Of a stretch of DNA of 53,227 bases, positions 25,516-35,725 are shown piece after piece. The position numbers and the translations under genes are program-made. Source of the stretch: Hyphomicrobiales bacterium (lineage in GTDB: Bacteria; Pseudomonadota; Alphaproteobacteria; Rhizobiales; Aestuariivirgaceae); the NCBI GenBank assembly GCA_025359045.1, contig JANYHN010000069.1, forward strand, positions 1-53,227, read 5' to 3'. The notes beneath the pieces were generated by a model. That model was not told the DNA's origin. It worked only from the letters and a program-made list of their open reading frames with translations, and ran no database searches. Each line of letters begins with the position of its first letter. Position 1 is the stretch's first letter.

Positions 25516-26409
25516 TTAGACCATCGACAGCAGAAGCGCTGCAGTATCGACAATGTCTTCAACTGTCGCGCCGCGTGAAAGATCGGAGACTGGTTTGGCA
25601 AACCCTTGCAAGATTGGGCCAATCGCATGAGCACCGCTCAAATATTGCACGAGTTTGTAGGCAATGTTCCCTGCGTCCAAATCGGGAAAAATCAACACAT
25701 TGGCGCAGCCGGCCACATCGCTTTGTGCTTTTAATTTGCGTGCGGCAACAGCTCCTGAAAGTGCTGCATCGCCCTGCAACTCGCCGTCAATTTTAAGCTG
25801 GGGCGCGCGTTCGCGCGCAATGCTTAAAGCGGCCACCACCTTATCAGCATCAGCATGGATTCCGCTGCCTTTTGTGGAAAATGAAAGCAATGCAATGCGC
25901 GGTTCGTCATTCAATATCTTGGCAGCACTTGCGGCGCAAGCCAATGCAATATCGGCCAATTCTGATGCGGTCGGTTGCACATTCACGGCGCAGTCGGCAA
26001 ATATCAACAGCTTGTCCGGCCATTGCATAAGAAAGAAGCTTGAGGCCGTATTTATGTTTGGGGCAAGGCCGATGGTCATCATAGCGGCCTCAATCACGCG
26101 GGCCGTTGGGTTGGCCACGCCCGCCAACATGGCATGTGCCGCACCCTCAGCGACCATTGCTCCCGCCGCATAAAGCGGTTTGTTTAGGAGACGTGTCGCT
26201 ATTGCTTTGCTCATAGTTTCACGGCGTCCCAGCACCGATGCAATGGCCCCAGGAGTGGGCTCAAACAATTCTAAAATAGGCTCAGCAAGCCTTTGTTCTT
26301 TTAAAATCTTGGCAGCGGCCTGCACCCGTGGGTCGCTTGACTCTGGCATTACCAGTTTGAGGTTTTGGCCCCTGATTTTTGCTTTGGCTTCGTCAATCAC
26401 ATTACCCAT
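25516..26409 (-). CDS. Phosphate acetyl/butyryltransferase-type enzyme
   Basis: A 297-residue PTA/PTB family enzyme. Signs are [18 protein letters not shown] at the N-terminus, [26 protein letters not shown] in the middle, and [20 protein letters not shown] near the C-terminus, all standard for phosphotransacetylases. It would exchange acyl-CoA and acyl phosphate; the length fits the short Pta/EutD type without the N-terminal DRTGG region. No ackA is nearby. It converges on the cupin gene with a 2-bp gap. Confidence 0.88.
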   Translation of the reverse strand: MGNVIDEAKAKIRGQNLKLVMPESSDPRVQAAAKILKEQRLAEPILELFEPTPGAIASVLGRRETMSKAIATRLLNKPLYAAGAMVAEGAAHAMLAGVANPTARVIEAAMMTIGLAPNINTASSFFLMQWPDKLLIFADCAVNVQPTASELADIALACAASAAKILNDEPRIALLSFSTKGSGIHADADKVVAALSIARERAPQLKIDGELQGDAALSGAVAARKLKAQSDVAGCANVLIFPDLDAGNIAYKLVQYLSGAHAIGPILQGFAKPVSDLSRGATVEDIVDTAALLLSMV

Positions 26410-26654
26410 AGACCCACGGATATCGAAAATGGAGGAAGAAGAGAAGAATCAAATTGACACAAGGGCTGAGGGCAGAAGGTTGGTCAAAGCCATCCCACGA
26501 GTTACGGCTTTTTCCTTAACTTTCGATTGCCCAGAGATAACCTTTAACTTGCCCCCTGATCGCCACAATCCGAGCTGAAAAAGCTTGTGTGTTGCAAAGC
26601 AGCTTCAGTTTTTGCAGGGCGGGATGGTGCAGTTTGTAAGTAAAGGAATTAATA

Positions 26655-27599
26655 ATGAGAGCAATCTTATCTGCTTTAGGGTTGTGTACTTTTTTAATCA
26701 GTTCGAATTTTGCTGAAGCAGAAACGAAATCTCAGGATACCGTATTTGGGTTGTTGGCCGCTGAACCAAAGTGGCTTTCCGATGCTGCCAAAATAGAAAC
26801 AAAGCTTGATCACGAGAACGGCATGCGCATTCTGCCAATGTTGGGTGCGGGCGGGCTTCGCGCACTTAACGATCTTGAAAACATAACTGTTGTGGATGCT
26901 GCGATCGTTACTTCAGATTCACTCATTTATGCAACGCAACAGGATATTCTGAACGGTCAACAAAATAAGTTTAGCTATATCGCCAGACTTTCTGCGGTCG
27001 ATTTGGTTTTGATCGCGCGGCGTGATATTGCAAAAGTCGAAAGCTTGGCAGGCAAGCGCATCGCAACTGGGCCGGCACAAAGTTCTGCCTTTGCAACCGG
27101 GGAGTTGTTGTTCAACGGCCTCAACATTGAATTCACGCGTATTGCAAAACAAGATGAAGCGGCAATTGAAGCATTGAATAACGGGGACGCTGACGCTGCT
27201 TTAATTTTGGGGACAGATATTTCAACAGCTGCTTTGAGCGACGGGCGCTTTCATGTTTTAAAATTACAGGTGCCGCCACAGCTTGCTAAGATTTATCAAC
27301 CTGCCATTTTGACCTCGCGTGAATTAGCTGGGCTGGTTGTGGGTAAGCAGAGTGTGGAAACACTGGCAACTTCTCTAACACTCGCTGTCTATGACAGGCC
27401 AAATGATCTAGCGCATGCAAAATCTCTCCAGAATTTTACCTCGCTGATGTTCAAGTTGTCAGCTGGTGACAGCGGGGGAAATCTGGCCGCTTTCGTTCCG
27501 GGCTGGAAGCGCCATGCTGAATCACAAAAAATTCTAGATCAGACCCAAGCCAACAACATGAACAACGCCACAATTACACCAACAGGAAGCAAGCCATGA
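26655..27599 (+). CDS. Periplasmic TAXI-like solute-binding protein
   Basis: A 314-residue protein with an N-terminal signal peptide (about 1-22, ending FAEAE). The body resembles TAXI-family TRAP receptors: MRILPMLGAGGLRALNDL, a sensor segment LSAVDLVLIARRDI, and SLAGKRIATGPAQSSAF, a typical phosphate- or carboxylate-binding loop. No TRAP membrane subunits are present. Instead it overlaps a one-TM protein gene by ATGA, so the pair may be a sensing or scaffold unit. AAGGA lies upstream of the ATG. The ligand is unknown. Confidence 0.7.
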   Translation: MRAILSALGLCTFLISSNFAEAETKSQDTVFGLLAAEPKWLSDAAKIETKLDHENGMRILPMLGAGGLRALNDLENITVVDAAIVTSDSLIYATQQDILNGQQNKFSYIARLSAVDLVLIARRDIAKVESLAGKRIATGPAQSSAFATGELLFNGLNIEFTRIAKQDEAAIEALNNGDADAALILGTDISTAALSDGRFHVLKLQVPPQLAKIYQPAILTSRELAGLVVGKQSVETLATSLTLAVYDRPNDLAHAKSLQNFTSLMFKLSAGDSGGNLAAFVPGWKRHAESQKILDQTQANNMNNATITPTGSKP

Positions 27600-28960
27600 C
27601 GCAAATTCGTGCAAAGCAAAATGACGATTCTACCGACGTGCAATCGACTTTGGATGTTTCAGACCAATCAAGTTTTAAAACACCAAGTTGGTTCGTGCAG
27701 GAGCCGCAAGAGGCATCGCAAGATTTGCATAACGATGGTTATGGTGCATCAACTCAGCCCTATCTCGAAACTCCTAATTCTCAGGCCTACGAGGCCTATA
27801 AGCTCAGATTGGAGCAACGGTTCCGCGATGCCCAAGCGGTTTATGATCAACCCAATTTTGTGGCGCCACCAACAAATCTGAAAGGCCCGCAGACACGTCG
27901 GCCAACTTTGCCTCTTCATGAAATAAATGGCCGCAAAAGGCTTTATCAGCTTGAACAGCAAGATCACGTTGGACAGTCTGCAAAAGGTAAAATCTCCTCG
28001 TTTCCCTGGTTGCGCATGATAACACTTGGCACTGCGGCCATATGCATTGGCGCAGTCGCTGGCTATGGGTTTTCAAATGGTGAATTCGTAAAGCAGAAAT
28101 ATCAAGCTGCACTGGGCATGTTGCAAACCAACATTGAATCACTTACCCGCTCTGCGTCCGTTCCGCCAGCAAAGCCAATGGTTGTTGCCAGTCATGAAAG
28201 TATTATCACCAAGAAAATAATCACCACAGCAACGCTGGATGTGAATGATGTCAGAGGCACATTAGGCGGAATGATACCTTTGCTGCTCACCGCTCAAAAT
28301 GCAGATTCATCGGAACCTATTTCACTTAAGATTTCAGGACTTCCTGACCATGCCTATTTAACGGCTGGTGTGAAATCTGCCCAAGGAAGCTGGACGCTCA
28401 AACCATCCGAACTTGGCGATGTAAAGCTTGTGGTTCCACAATCCGACGTCAAGCAATTTGAAATGGAAGTGGCGGCGATTGAGGATCGCACTGGCCAGTT
28501 GGTTGCGCCTATCAAAGCCATGAACGTGGAGCTGCAAAACGTAACACCGAAATCCGCCGCACTGCCTCTCACCCAAGCTGGTGATGGCAAAGTGAATTCT
28601 GAAATTGCTGCAGCAACGCTTGCTTTGCCAGTTGTGGTTTCACCCGTTAATGCCGCCCCAGAAACCGCCACTGAAAAGTTGAATGAGCCTTCGCTCATTC
28701 CGACGCCTAAATCTGAGGCCGAAGATTTGGTTGCAAAAGGCAATGCGCTTTTAGAAAGCGGCGATATTGTTTCAGCCCGGCAATTCTTCATGCGTGCGTC
28801 TGAAATGGGCAATGCCCAAGGAAGTTTTGGCGTAGGACGCAGTTATGATCCCAAGGTTTTTGCCCAACTGAATGTTGTTGGCCTCCAACCTGATGCGAAA
28901 ATTGCATCTGATTGGTATAAGAAAGCGGCCGATGCAGGTGTGGTCGCGTCCACCCAATAG
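27596..28960 (+). CDS. One-TM protein with C-terminal Sel1-like repeat region, unknown function
   Basis: A 454-residue protein I do not recognise as a named family. Residues 1-135 are polar and Gln/Pro-rich with no obvious fold. A single transmembrane helix lies at about 138-160. The following part (about 200-320) looks like an extracytoplasmic beta domain (GLPDHAYLTAGVKSAQGSW). The last 80 residues form a tetratricopeptide/Sel1-like helical stretch (KGNALLESGDIVSARQFFMR, then SDWYKKAADAG). It overlaps the upstream binding-protein gene by 4 nt, so the two are made together. Confidence 0.65.
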   Translation: MTQIRAKQNDDSTDVQSTLDVSDQSSFKTPSWFVQEPQEASQDLHNDGYGASTQPYLETPNSQAYEAYKLRLEQRFRDAQAVYDQPNFVAPPTNLKGPQTRRPTLPLHEINGRKRLYQLEQQDHVGQSAKGKISSFPWLRMITLGTAAICIGAVAGYGFSNGEFVKQKYQAALGMLQTNIESLTRSASVPPAKPMVVASHESIITKKIITTATLDVNDVRGTLGGMIPLLLTAQNADSSEPISLKISGLPDHAYLTAGVKSAQGSWTLKPSELGDVKLVVPQSDVKQFEMEVAAIEDRTGQLVAPIKAMNVELQNVTPKSAALPLTQAGDGKVNSEIAAATLALPVVVSPVNAAPETATEKLNEPSLIPTPKSEAEDLVAKGNALLESGDIVSARQFFMRASEMGNAQGSFGVGRSYDPKVFAQLNVVGLQPDAKIASDWYKKAADAGVVASTQ

Positions 28961-29029
28961 GTTTAAGTATCGACAATCCCATTTGATCCGGGCATTAGTT
29001 CACTGAAAATATATTTCTGAAGGTGAATA

Positions 29030-30664
29030 ATGCGCGCTGCTGATTTTATTGTTGCCAGTCTTAAAGCTCATGGTGTGGCGCGGGTTTATTGTGTGCCGGG
29101 CGAAAGCTACCTCGCTTTGCTTGATGCACTTTATGGGAGCGGCATTGAAATCATTGTCTGTAGGCATGAGGGCGGTGCTGGTTTTATGGCGATGGCTGAG
29201 GCCAAGCTTACGGGCAAGCCCGCGGTGTTATTGGTCAGTCGTGGGCCCGGTGCAACCAATGCATCGATTGCCGTTCATTCGGCTGAACAAGACGGTGTCC
29301 CTCTGATTGTGATGATCGGCCAAGTGACCCGCGAAGAAAGAACAAGAGGCGTGTTTCAAGAAGTGGATTATGGCCAGTTCTTTGGCGGCATGGCCAAAGC
29401 TGTTTATGAGGCGAATGAAGGGGGCAAGCTGATTGAACTCATGCCACGTTCGTTTCGCCTTGCGTGTGAGGGCGTTGCAGGCCCGGTTATCATTTCAATG
29501 CCGGAAGATATGTTGCGCGATGAAATTGACGCTCCGGAACCCATTGTTTATCCGCTGACCGTGCTTGGGGGCGCGCCGCAAGCAATCTCTGGCATTCAAG
29601 AATTGATTGCACAGGCCGAGAGACCCTTGATCATGGCGGGGGCGAAACTGCGTGGCACTGTGGGTGCTGACGCATTGGCGCGCTTTGCTTCCTCACAACG
29701 CATTCCCGTTGCAGTGACGTGGAAAAATCAGGATGTGTTTGACAATAGCTCTGATTTATTTGCGGGTCACTTAACGCCTGGCACCACGGCCGCTCAGCGC
29801 AAAGTTTTGGCCGAAGCTGATTTGATTATTGCGGTGGGCACAAGGCTTGGGGATTTTGCAACACTTGGATTTACCTTGCCCGAAGCTCCTTTTCCAAAAC
29901 AGACACTGGTTCATATTTATCCCGACGCTGCACCCATCGGCAATGTGATCCGCGCTGATCTCGGAATTGTTGCTGATCCTATTCAAGTATTGAATGGTCT
30001 TTCGCAAACGGTGCGCGTGGTATCAGCGGTGCGTGAACGTTGGGTGAGCGACGTGAACGCCGCCACCAGAGCCGCGCAGAAATTTACATCGCCTATGCCA
30101 GATGATGGTGTTGATTTTGGTGTGGTGACGATGGCGCTGGCCAAGCTCGCCCCTGCCGATGCGATCATCACCTCTGATGCAGGCAATATGAGCACATGGC
30201 ATCATCGCCATTGGCCGATGACGCCCAAAGGTACGCTGCTTGGCTGCATCGCGGGAGCCATGGGTTACGGCGTTCCCGCCGCCGCTGCCGCCCAACTGGT
30301 TTATCCAAACCGTATGGCAATTTGCTTTGTAGGCGATGGTGGGGTGTTGATGACCGGCAATGAACTAGCGACGGCCAAGGCTTATGGGCTAGCACCAAAA
30401 ATTGTTATTTCAAATAACAACATCTACGGCACCATTCGTTCGCATCAGGAAAAGAACTTTGCTGGCCGCGTTTCAGGCACCAATTTAGTGAACCCAGATT
30501 TTACAGCATGGGCAAAAAGTTTTGGTGCAGAAGCATTTGAGCTTGCGCTGGGCGATGATGTCGAGGCAATAGTGGGTGCGTTCTTGGATTCCAAGGGTGC
30601 AGCTGTTTTGCACGTAAAATCGAGTGCGAAGGCGTTATCGGCTGGTGGCGTGTTGAAGGACTGA
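29030..30664 (+). CDS. ThDP-dependent enzyme, acetolactate synthase-like
   Basis: A 544-residue member of the ALS/benzoylformate decarboxylase superfamily. Glu in CRHEGGAGFMA (near residue 45) activates the thiamine ring, and GDGGVLMTGNELATA with the following NNNIYG is the ThDP/magnesium motif. Domains are PYR (1-170), central Rossmann (about 185-320) and PP (about 350-530). It is not full-length Xsc and no IlvN-type small subunit follows, so a decarboxylase, oxidase or non-anabolic acetolactate synthase is likely. AAGG lies upstream of the ATG. Substrate unassigned. Confidence 0.8.
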   Translation: MRAADFIVASLKAHGVARVYCVPGESYLALLDALYGSGIEIIVCRHEGGAGFMAMAEAKLTGKPAVLLVSRGPGATNASIAVHSAEQDGVPLIVMIGQVTREERTRGVFQEVDYGQFFGGMAKAVYEANEGGKLIELMPRSFRLACEGVAGPVIISMPEDMLRDEIDAPEPIVYPLTVLGGAPQAISGIQELIAQAERPLIMAGAKLRGTVGADALARFASSQRIPVAVTWKNQDVFDNSSDLFAGHLTPGTTAAQRKVLAEADLIIAVGTRLGDFATLGFTLPEAPFPKQTLVHIYPDAAPIGNVIRADLGIVADPIQVLNGLSQTVRVVSAVRERWVSDVNAATRAAQKFTSPMPDDGVDFGVVTMALAKLAPADAIITSDAGNMSTWHHRHWPMTPKGTLLGCIAGAMGYGVPAAAAAQLVYPNRMAICFVGDGGVLMTGNELATAKAYGLAPKIVISNNNIYGTIRSHQEKNFAGRVSGTNLVNPDFTAWAKSFGAEAFELALGDDVEAIVGAFLDSKGAAVLHVKSSAKALSAGGVLKD

Positions 30665-30675
30665 AAGCTTTTTGC

Positions 30676-32274
30676 TCAAGTCCCCGCCCGTCCAAACAAC
30701 GCCTCGTATAACTTTCGGTCGCGCCCATAAACATCTGTCCGAAACTCAATACCATTTTCGCTCGAAAACGCGGTCGCATATATCAAATGCACGGGTATCG
30801 TTGCAGGCAAGTTTACTCTCGTGTTTTGCCCACCTGCCCACACGTTATTGACCGCAGCTTGATCCATTCCACTGCGTTCGAGGAGTGAATAAGCCAACCT
30901 CGTTGGATCAGACAAGCGGATGCAGCCATGGCTGAATGCGCGGGTACTGTTAGCAAATTTATCTTTGGCAGGGGTATCATGAAGATAGATGTTGAATTTG
31001 TTGGGCAGCATGAATTTTACTTTGCCTAGTGCATTTTTGGGGCCGGGCAATTGTCTAAAAGTAAAAGGAAATGAACCACCGCCGCCATAAGACGACCAAT
31101 TAATGGAATTCCAATTGACCACTTTGCCGCCTGCAAACACCTCAAAGTCACCCGCATAAGCCATCGGGTTGGCTTGCAATTTGGGCAGCATTTCTTTGGT
31201 GGCAATCGAATATGGCACCGTCCAATAGGGATTGAGTTCGAGATACTGCATGGCTCCCGAAAACTCTGGTGTTTGCGTGGCAACAGCACCAACGACAACA
31301 TCCATCCGGTCAATGATGATATTGGATTGCCAATGCTGCAATTGAAACGATGCGATGTTTACGAGAAAATGCTCATCCCCCAGATTATCCGGCATCCAGC
31401 GCCAACGCTCCATGTTGAGCATAATTTGACGTTGGCGTTCCTCTGGTGAAATATTCAAAGCAACAATTGTTTGCTTGCCTAAAAGCCCCTTAGCTTCCAA
31501 ACCGTGGCGCAGTTGGAATTTGCGTAAGGCAATGGCGAGGTTCTGGTCGAACATCGCAGAGCCCGTGTCATTCCATTCGTAATCGCCGGTGATGCTCAAA
31601 ATTTTCCGCACACCCGGAATACGCGGATCAGACACACCAGCTTTCACCACGGCCCCTTGCGCGATGGTCGGCCATGATACGCCCTCGTCAATTACCTGGG
31701 TATAAACTTTCAGCATCTTTTTCAATGATTGATAATGGATATTACGCGGCTCAAAGCCCGCTAAAAATTTATTGGGGTCTGATTGTTTTTTAAGATCAGC
31801 CAGCACCCGCTGCACATCAATGGTTTTTTGCGTGCGAAAAAGATTAGGGTCAACTTTTTGCGGCGCGATACGTCCAATTTTCAAATCAGCTGCATATGAA
31901 ACGAAAAACGCTGAAAAAGCCAGTTCGGCTTGTGCTGCAGCTTTTGGATCGTTCGGATTCAAATCATCTCGCAGTGACGCAAGAAACGCCACGGGATAGT
32001 CGGCCGAATTCAACCCGTCAAGTTTGGCACGCTGAAGCCGCGCGATGAAACTATCCATGCGGCCAGTGCCAACCCAATAAATGGCACCACGGCCATTCAC
32101 ATAATGCGCTGTAAGTGCCGGACGAATGCGTTCAACAGGAAGTGCTAGGCGTTGGCCGCTGGTCAGCAGTTGCGCAATGGCCGCCTGCACTTGGCCGACA
32201 TCTTGGGCAAACGCTGCGATAGGAGTTACCAATAACAACGCAACGACAACAACAAATCGCAATAAAGCTCGCAT
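30676..32274 (-). CDS. YcbB-type L,D-transpeptidase
   Basis: A 532-residue secreted murein enzyme: signal peptide (MRALLRFVVVVALLLVTPIAAFAQ region, about 1-23), an N-terminal helical domain, a PG_binding_1-like repeat (LRKFQLRHGLEAKGLLGKQT) and a C-terminal YkuD domain with the SHGCIRLSDP active-site motif. It would form 3-3 cross-links in peptidoglycan, in keeping with the LD-transpeptidase-rich walls of Hyphomicrobiales. It stands 11 bp from the converging ThDP enzyme and 42 bp from puuA. Confidence 0.92.
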   Translation of the reverse strand: MRALLRFVVVVALLLVTPIAAFAQDVGQVQAAIAQLLTSGQRLALPVERIRPALTAHYVNGRGAIYWVGTGRMDSFIARLQRAKLDGLNSADYPVAFLASLRDDLNPNDPKAAAQAELAFSAFFVSYAADLKIGRIAPQKVDPNLFRTQKTIDVQRVLADLKKQSDPNKFLAGFEPRNIHYQSLKKMLKVYTQVIDEGVSWPTIAQGAVVKAGVSDPRIPGVRKILSITGDYEWNDTGSAMFDQNLAIALRKFQLRHGLEAKGLLGKQTIVALNISPEERQRQIMLNMERWRWMPDNLGDEHFLVNIASFQLQHWQSNIIIDRMDVVVGAVATQTPEFSGAMQYLELNPYWTVPYSIATKEMLPKLQANPMAYAGDFEVFAGGKVVNWNSINWSSYGGGGSFPFTFRQLPGPKNALGKVKFMLPNKFNIYLHDTPAKDKFANSTRAFSHGCIRLSDPTRLAYSLLERSGMDQAAVNNVWAGGQNTRVNLPATIPVHLIYATAFSSENGIEFRTDVYGRDRKLYEALFGRAGT

Positions 32275-32316
32275 TCTTTCCTCGCCGAGTTCGACTCAAA
32301 TCATCATAGCGCGAAA

Positions 32317-33666
32317 CTACACGTTGAGTAGCAAAAACTCACGCTCCCATGAGCTGATCACTTTGCGGTAATGTTGCATTTCCTGGAATTTGACGTCCTG
32401 GTAAGCTTCAACAAATTGCTCGCCCAAAACCTGCTTTAATGGCTTGTTGTAGTTCAACTTATCAAGCGCTTCGTCCAAGCTGATTGGCAAGGTGTGCGCA
32501 TAGCGATAAGCCGAACCTGTCACAGGTTCAGAGGGCTTTATTTTTTCCATCATGCCCAGATAGCCACAAGCCAGCGACGCAGCAAAGGCCAGATAGGGAT
32601 TGGAGTCAGCGCCCCCTACCCGGTTTTCCACACGCAAATTGGCAGGATCGGACGCAGGCACACGCAATGAAACCGTGCGGTTATCCGTGGCCCAATGGAC
32701 ATTGGTTGGCGCGTCAGATTCAGGCACCAAGCGGCGATAAGAATTCACATTGGGTGCCAGCAATGGCAAGGCACCTGCGAGATAACGCTGCAATCCGCCG
32801 ATATGGTTGAGGAATAGTTTTGAAGGTTGGCCGTCTTTTCCGGTGAAGATATTTTTGCCTGTTTTTGAATCCATCACAGATTGGTGAATGTGCATGGAAG
32901 AGCCCGGCTCATTTTCATGTGGTTTGGCCATGAAAGTGGCATAGACATCATGCTTCAGGGCAGCTTGGCGAACAGTGCGTTTGAACAGGAAAACCTGGTC
33001 TGCCAGTTCCAGCGGGTCGCCATGATTGAAGTTGATTTCGAGTTGAGCGGGGCCTGCTTCATGGCTCAGCGTATCAACATCCAGTTCCTGAGCTTCGCAC
33101 CAATCATAAATGTCTTCAACAATTGGATCAAAATCATTGGCCGCATCGATGCCATAAGCTTGGCCTCCAGATTCCTTACGGCCTGATCTGCCGACAGCGG
33201 CTTCGAGCGGATAATCTGGATCAAAATTCTTTTTCACCAGATAAAATTCAAGTTCAGGGGCAACAACAGGTCGCCAGCCCTTGTCTTTGTAAAGCTGCAA
33301 CACGCGCTGCAGAACATGGCGTGGAGAGATGGTGACGGGTTCATGGTTCAAATGAAATGCATCGCAGATTACTTGCGCGGTGGGTTCAGTGTACCATGGC
33401 ACAATGCGAATGGTGTCCACATCAGGCTGCATATAGATATCAATGGCACTATCGCTCACTGCATTAGTATCAGACACAAAGCGGCCATTGATGGTGAGCG
33501 TAAAGACTTCTTCGGGAACGCGCAGTCCCTTCGATTTATGGCCAGAGAGGAATTTTTTAGGCGGAAGAATTTTCCCGCGCGCTGTGCCCGACATGTCGGC
33601 TACGAGGCACTCGACTTCACTGATGCGGTTACTTGAAATGTATTCCTCGAATTTGGCTTGGCTCAT
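32317..33666 (-). CDS. puuA: Glutamine synthetase-like enzyme, probable gamma-glutamylputrescine synthetase
   Basis: A 449-residue GS-family enzyme. The catalytic domain shows PGSSMHIHQS and VGGADSNPYLAFAASLACG, with the N-terminal beta-grasp domain (ADMSGTARGKILPPKKF). It would ligate glutamate to putrescine using ATP, opening the Puu pathway. The assignment follows from the divergent PuuB-like oxidase 85 bp away and the polyamine importer that follows. True GlnA is excluded by context and by the PuuA-like N-terminus. Other amine substrates are possible. Confidence 0.85.
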   Translation of the reverse strand: MSQAKFEEYISSNRISEVECLVADMSGTARGKILPPKKFLSGHKSKGLRVPEEVFTLTINGRFVSDTNAVSDSAIDIYMQPDVDTIRIVPWYTEPTAQVICDAFHLNHEPVTISPRHVLQRVLQLYKDKGWRPVVAPELEFYLVKKNFDPDYPLEAAVGRSGRKESGGQAYGIDAANDFDPIVEDIYDWCEAQELDVDTLSHEAGPAQLEINFNHGDPLELADQVFLFKRTVRQAALKHDVYATFMAKPHENEPGSSMHIHQSVMDSKTGKNIFTGKDGQPSKLFLNHIGGLQRYLAGALPLLAPNVNSYRRLVPESDAPTNVHWATDNRTVSLRVPASDPANLRVENRVGGADSNPYLAFAASLACGYLGMMEKIKPSEPVTGSAYRYAHTLPISLDEALDKLNYNKPLKQVLGEQFVEAYQDVKFQEMQHYRKVISSWEREFLLLNV

Positions 33667-33751
33667 GACACCCTAAACTGCGTTGTTGATATTGAGTCGC
33701 AGCTTAGCGCGGGTTGTTGACCAATAGGAAGGGGGGAGGTTAGAAGGGTTA

Positions 33752-35029
33752 ATGCCTGCATCCATTTCAAACAAATCATATTATCAAGCCACTGCAAATC
33801 GTAGCATTTCTACTGTGCCGCTCGAAGGTGATGTGACAGCAGATGTCTGTATCATCGGCGCTGGCTACACAGGGCTATCTGCCGCGCTCGAATTGGCTGA
33901 AGCCGGATACAAAGTCGTGGTGCTGGAAGCAGAAACAATTGGCTTTGGCGCATCGGGCCGCAATGGCGGTCAAATTTGTACAGGCTTTTCATCAGGTCAA
34001 GGAAAGATTGAAGGGCAAATTGGCAAGGCTGATGCCAAACGGGCTTTCGACCTATCAGAAGAAGCCAAGCAGCTGATTTTAGACCGCGTCGCCAAACACA
34101 AAATTGATTGCGATATCCGCTGGGGTTATATGCATTGCATCCCCAAAGCGCATCAGTTCAAGCACCTGCAAGAATGGGCAGATGAATATGAAGAGCTAGG
34201 TTATGGCGGCAACACGCTGCTCACAAAAGCTGAATTAGAACAAAAACTTGGAACCAATATATATCACGGCGCTTTAAGGGAATCTCATGCCGGGCATTTC
34301 CACCCTTTGAACTATTGTTTGGGTTTGGCCGCAGCGGCAATCAAGGCGGGTGCGGTGGTGCACGAACATTCGCGCGTGGTTGAAGTTGACACCGGCCCTG
34401 CCCCATGGGCGCGTACGGCGAAGGGGAAAGTTTCGGCCAAGTTCATGATTATTGGCGGCAATGCATATCTCGGCCAATTGGTAAAACCACTCGAAGGCAA
34501 AGTGATGCCCGTGGGCAGTTACATCATTGCCACTGAGCCACTGGGCGAGAACCGCGCCAAATCTTTGATCGCCGATAATGAAGCCGTGGCTAACACCAAT
34601 TTCATTGTCGATTATTATCGTCGCTCAGGTGATAACCGCATGCTGTTTGGTGGTCGTGCTTCTTATTCAACTTTCGAACCGCCAAATTTGGGCGAATATA
34701 TGCGCCCGCGTATGACATCAGTTTTTTCCCAACTCAAAGACGTCAAAATCGATTATGCGTGGGGTGGCTTCATCGCCATCACATCAAATCGCATTCCGGA
34801 TTGCGGGCGCTTAAGCCCCACAGTGTTCTATGCCCACGGCTATTCAGGCCAAGGCGTTTCGCTTGCTGGCATGTATGGCAAGTTAATGGCCGAATGCGTG
34901 CGCGGCACAGCCGAGCGCTTTGACCTGTTAGCCAAAATCAAACACCTACCCTTCCCGGGCGGACGCTTGCGCACCCCGCTGCTGGTGGCAGCGATGGCCT
35001 ATTATAGAGTGCGGGACGCGTTGAGTTGA
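33752..35029 (+). CDS. puuB: FAD-dependent gamma-glutamylputrescine oxidase-like enzyme
   Basis: A 425-residue DAO-family flavoenzyme. The FAD-binding Rossmann motif is ADVCIIGAGYTGLSAALELAE (about 30-50), followed by FGASGRNGGQICTGF (His-less covalent-type loop), and the C-terminal HGYSGQGVSLAGMYGKL. It would oxidise gamma-glutamylputrescine to the aldehyde with release of ammonia and peroxide. It is divergent from puuA. The aldehyde dehydrogenase PuuC and hydrolase PuuD are not in the window. Confidence 0.87.
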   Translation: MPASISNKSYYQATANRSISTVPLEGDVTADVCIIGAGYTGLSAALELAEAGYKVVVLEAETIGFGASGRNGGQICTGFSSGQGKIEGQIGKADAKRAFDLSEEAKQLILDRVAKHKIDCDIRWGYMHCIPKAHQFKHLQEWADEYEELGYGGNTLLTKAELEQKLGTNIYHGALRESHAGHFHPLNYCLGLAAAAIKAGAVVHEHSRVVEVDTGPAPWARTAKGKVSAKFMIIGGNAYLGQLVKPLEGKVMPVGSYIIATEPLGENRAKSLIADNEAVANTNFIVDYYRRSGDNRMLFGGRASYSTFEPPNLGEYMRPRMTSVFSQLKDVKIDYAWGGFIAITSNRIPDCGRLSPTVFYAHGYSGQGVSLAGMYGKLMAECVRGTAERFDLLAKIKHLPFPGGRLRTPLLVAAMAYYRVRDALS

Positions 35030-35033
35030 ATCT

Positions 35034-35705
35034 TCAATACGGAATTTTGTAAAGCGGCCAGATCACATCGAAGCTGAATGGCGCATAGCGCGCATAGGGC
35101 AGTCCCGCTTTTGCTAGCCCGTCGCTGACCCACTGGTTGCAAGTGTGGAAGATCCCATATTTTCCTTTGGCGATGTAGTATCTCTGATATTTTTCATTGC
35201 CAGAGGCCAGTATTGGTGGATTTGCGCCAAGCGTTTCGCGAATGTGCGTTGCCAAGGCACGACGGCCTTCGACGTCAATCACTAGCATTAAACACTCAGG
35301 ATCATTACGCGGTATTTTTTGAACCACCATGCGAAGCGTAGTTGGAAGTTGGCCAGTAAACGCGGCGAGCGTGGTTCCAACACGCATATCACTCCAGGTT
35401 CCAGTTTGTTGAAAAAATGCGAGATCACCCCAACCGAATGAAAGATATAATTCGGGATGTGCTGCTTTCACTTCCGCAATATCAAAAATAGATTGCCAGT
35501 CGACTGCTGCATCGGTGATTGGCATCACAATTTCGGCATGCGCAAAATTGGCGCAAACGAAAATGGGCGGATCGCTCGGCTTAATGTTTTGTGTGCGGCC
35601 AAGCGCAGGGGTTAGGGCCACAATCCACGCAGCTAATGGAAACAACACAATGCCCGCAACCACGATCAAGCCCACGAGCATCAATCTGCGTGGGTATGAT
35701 TTCAT
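35034..35705 (-). CDS. DUF2459 (TIGR02117) exported protein
   Basis: A 223-residue protein with one N-terminal membrane segment (about 7-30) and a soluble body of the TIGR02117/DUF2459 family (FVCANFAHAEIVMP, LSFGWGDLAFFQQTGTW, CNQWVSDGLAKAGLP). The last motif holds a Cys and earlier His, so a cysteine-hydrolase-like fold is possible but unproven. I chose ATG 35705, 20 bp after the speB stop; the open frame upstream overlaps speB. The function is unknown and no polyamine link is shown beyond position. Confidence 0.8.
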   Translation of the reverse strand: MKSYPRRLMLVGLIVVAGIVLFPLAAWIVALTPALGRTQNIKPSDPPIFVCANFAHAEIVMPITDAAVDWQSIFDIAEVKAAHPELYLSFGWGDLAFFQQTGTWSDMRVGTTLAAFTGQLPTTLRMVVQKIPRNDPECLMLVIDVEGRRALATHIRETLGANPPILASGNEKYQRYYIAKGKYGIFHTCNQWVSDGLAKAGLPYARYAPFSFDVIWPLYKIPY

Positions 35706-35725
35706 TTGAAATCCACTGCCCGCGT

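Noticed and set aside
29030..30664. Sulfoacetaldehyde acetyltransferase (Xsc) paired with the phosphotransacetylase
   Set aside because: Tempting because of SoeABC and Pta, but the N-terminus and length do not match Xsc, and the two genes are 2.6 kb apart on opposite strands.
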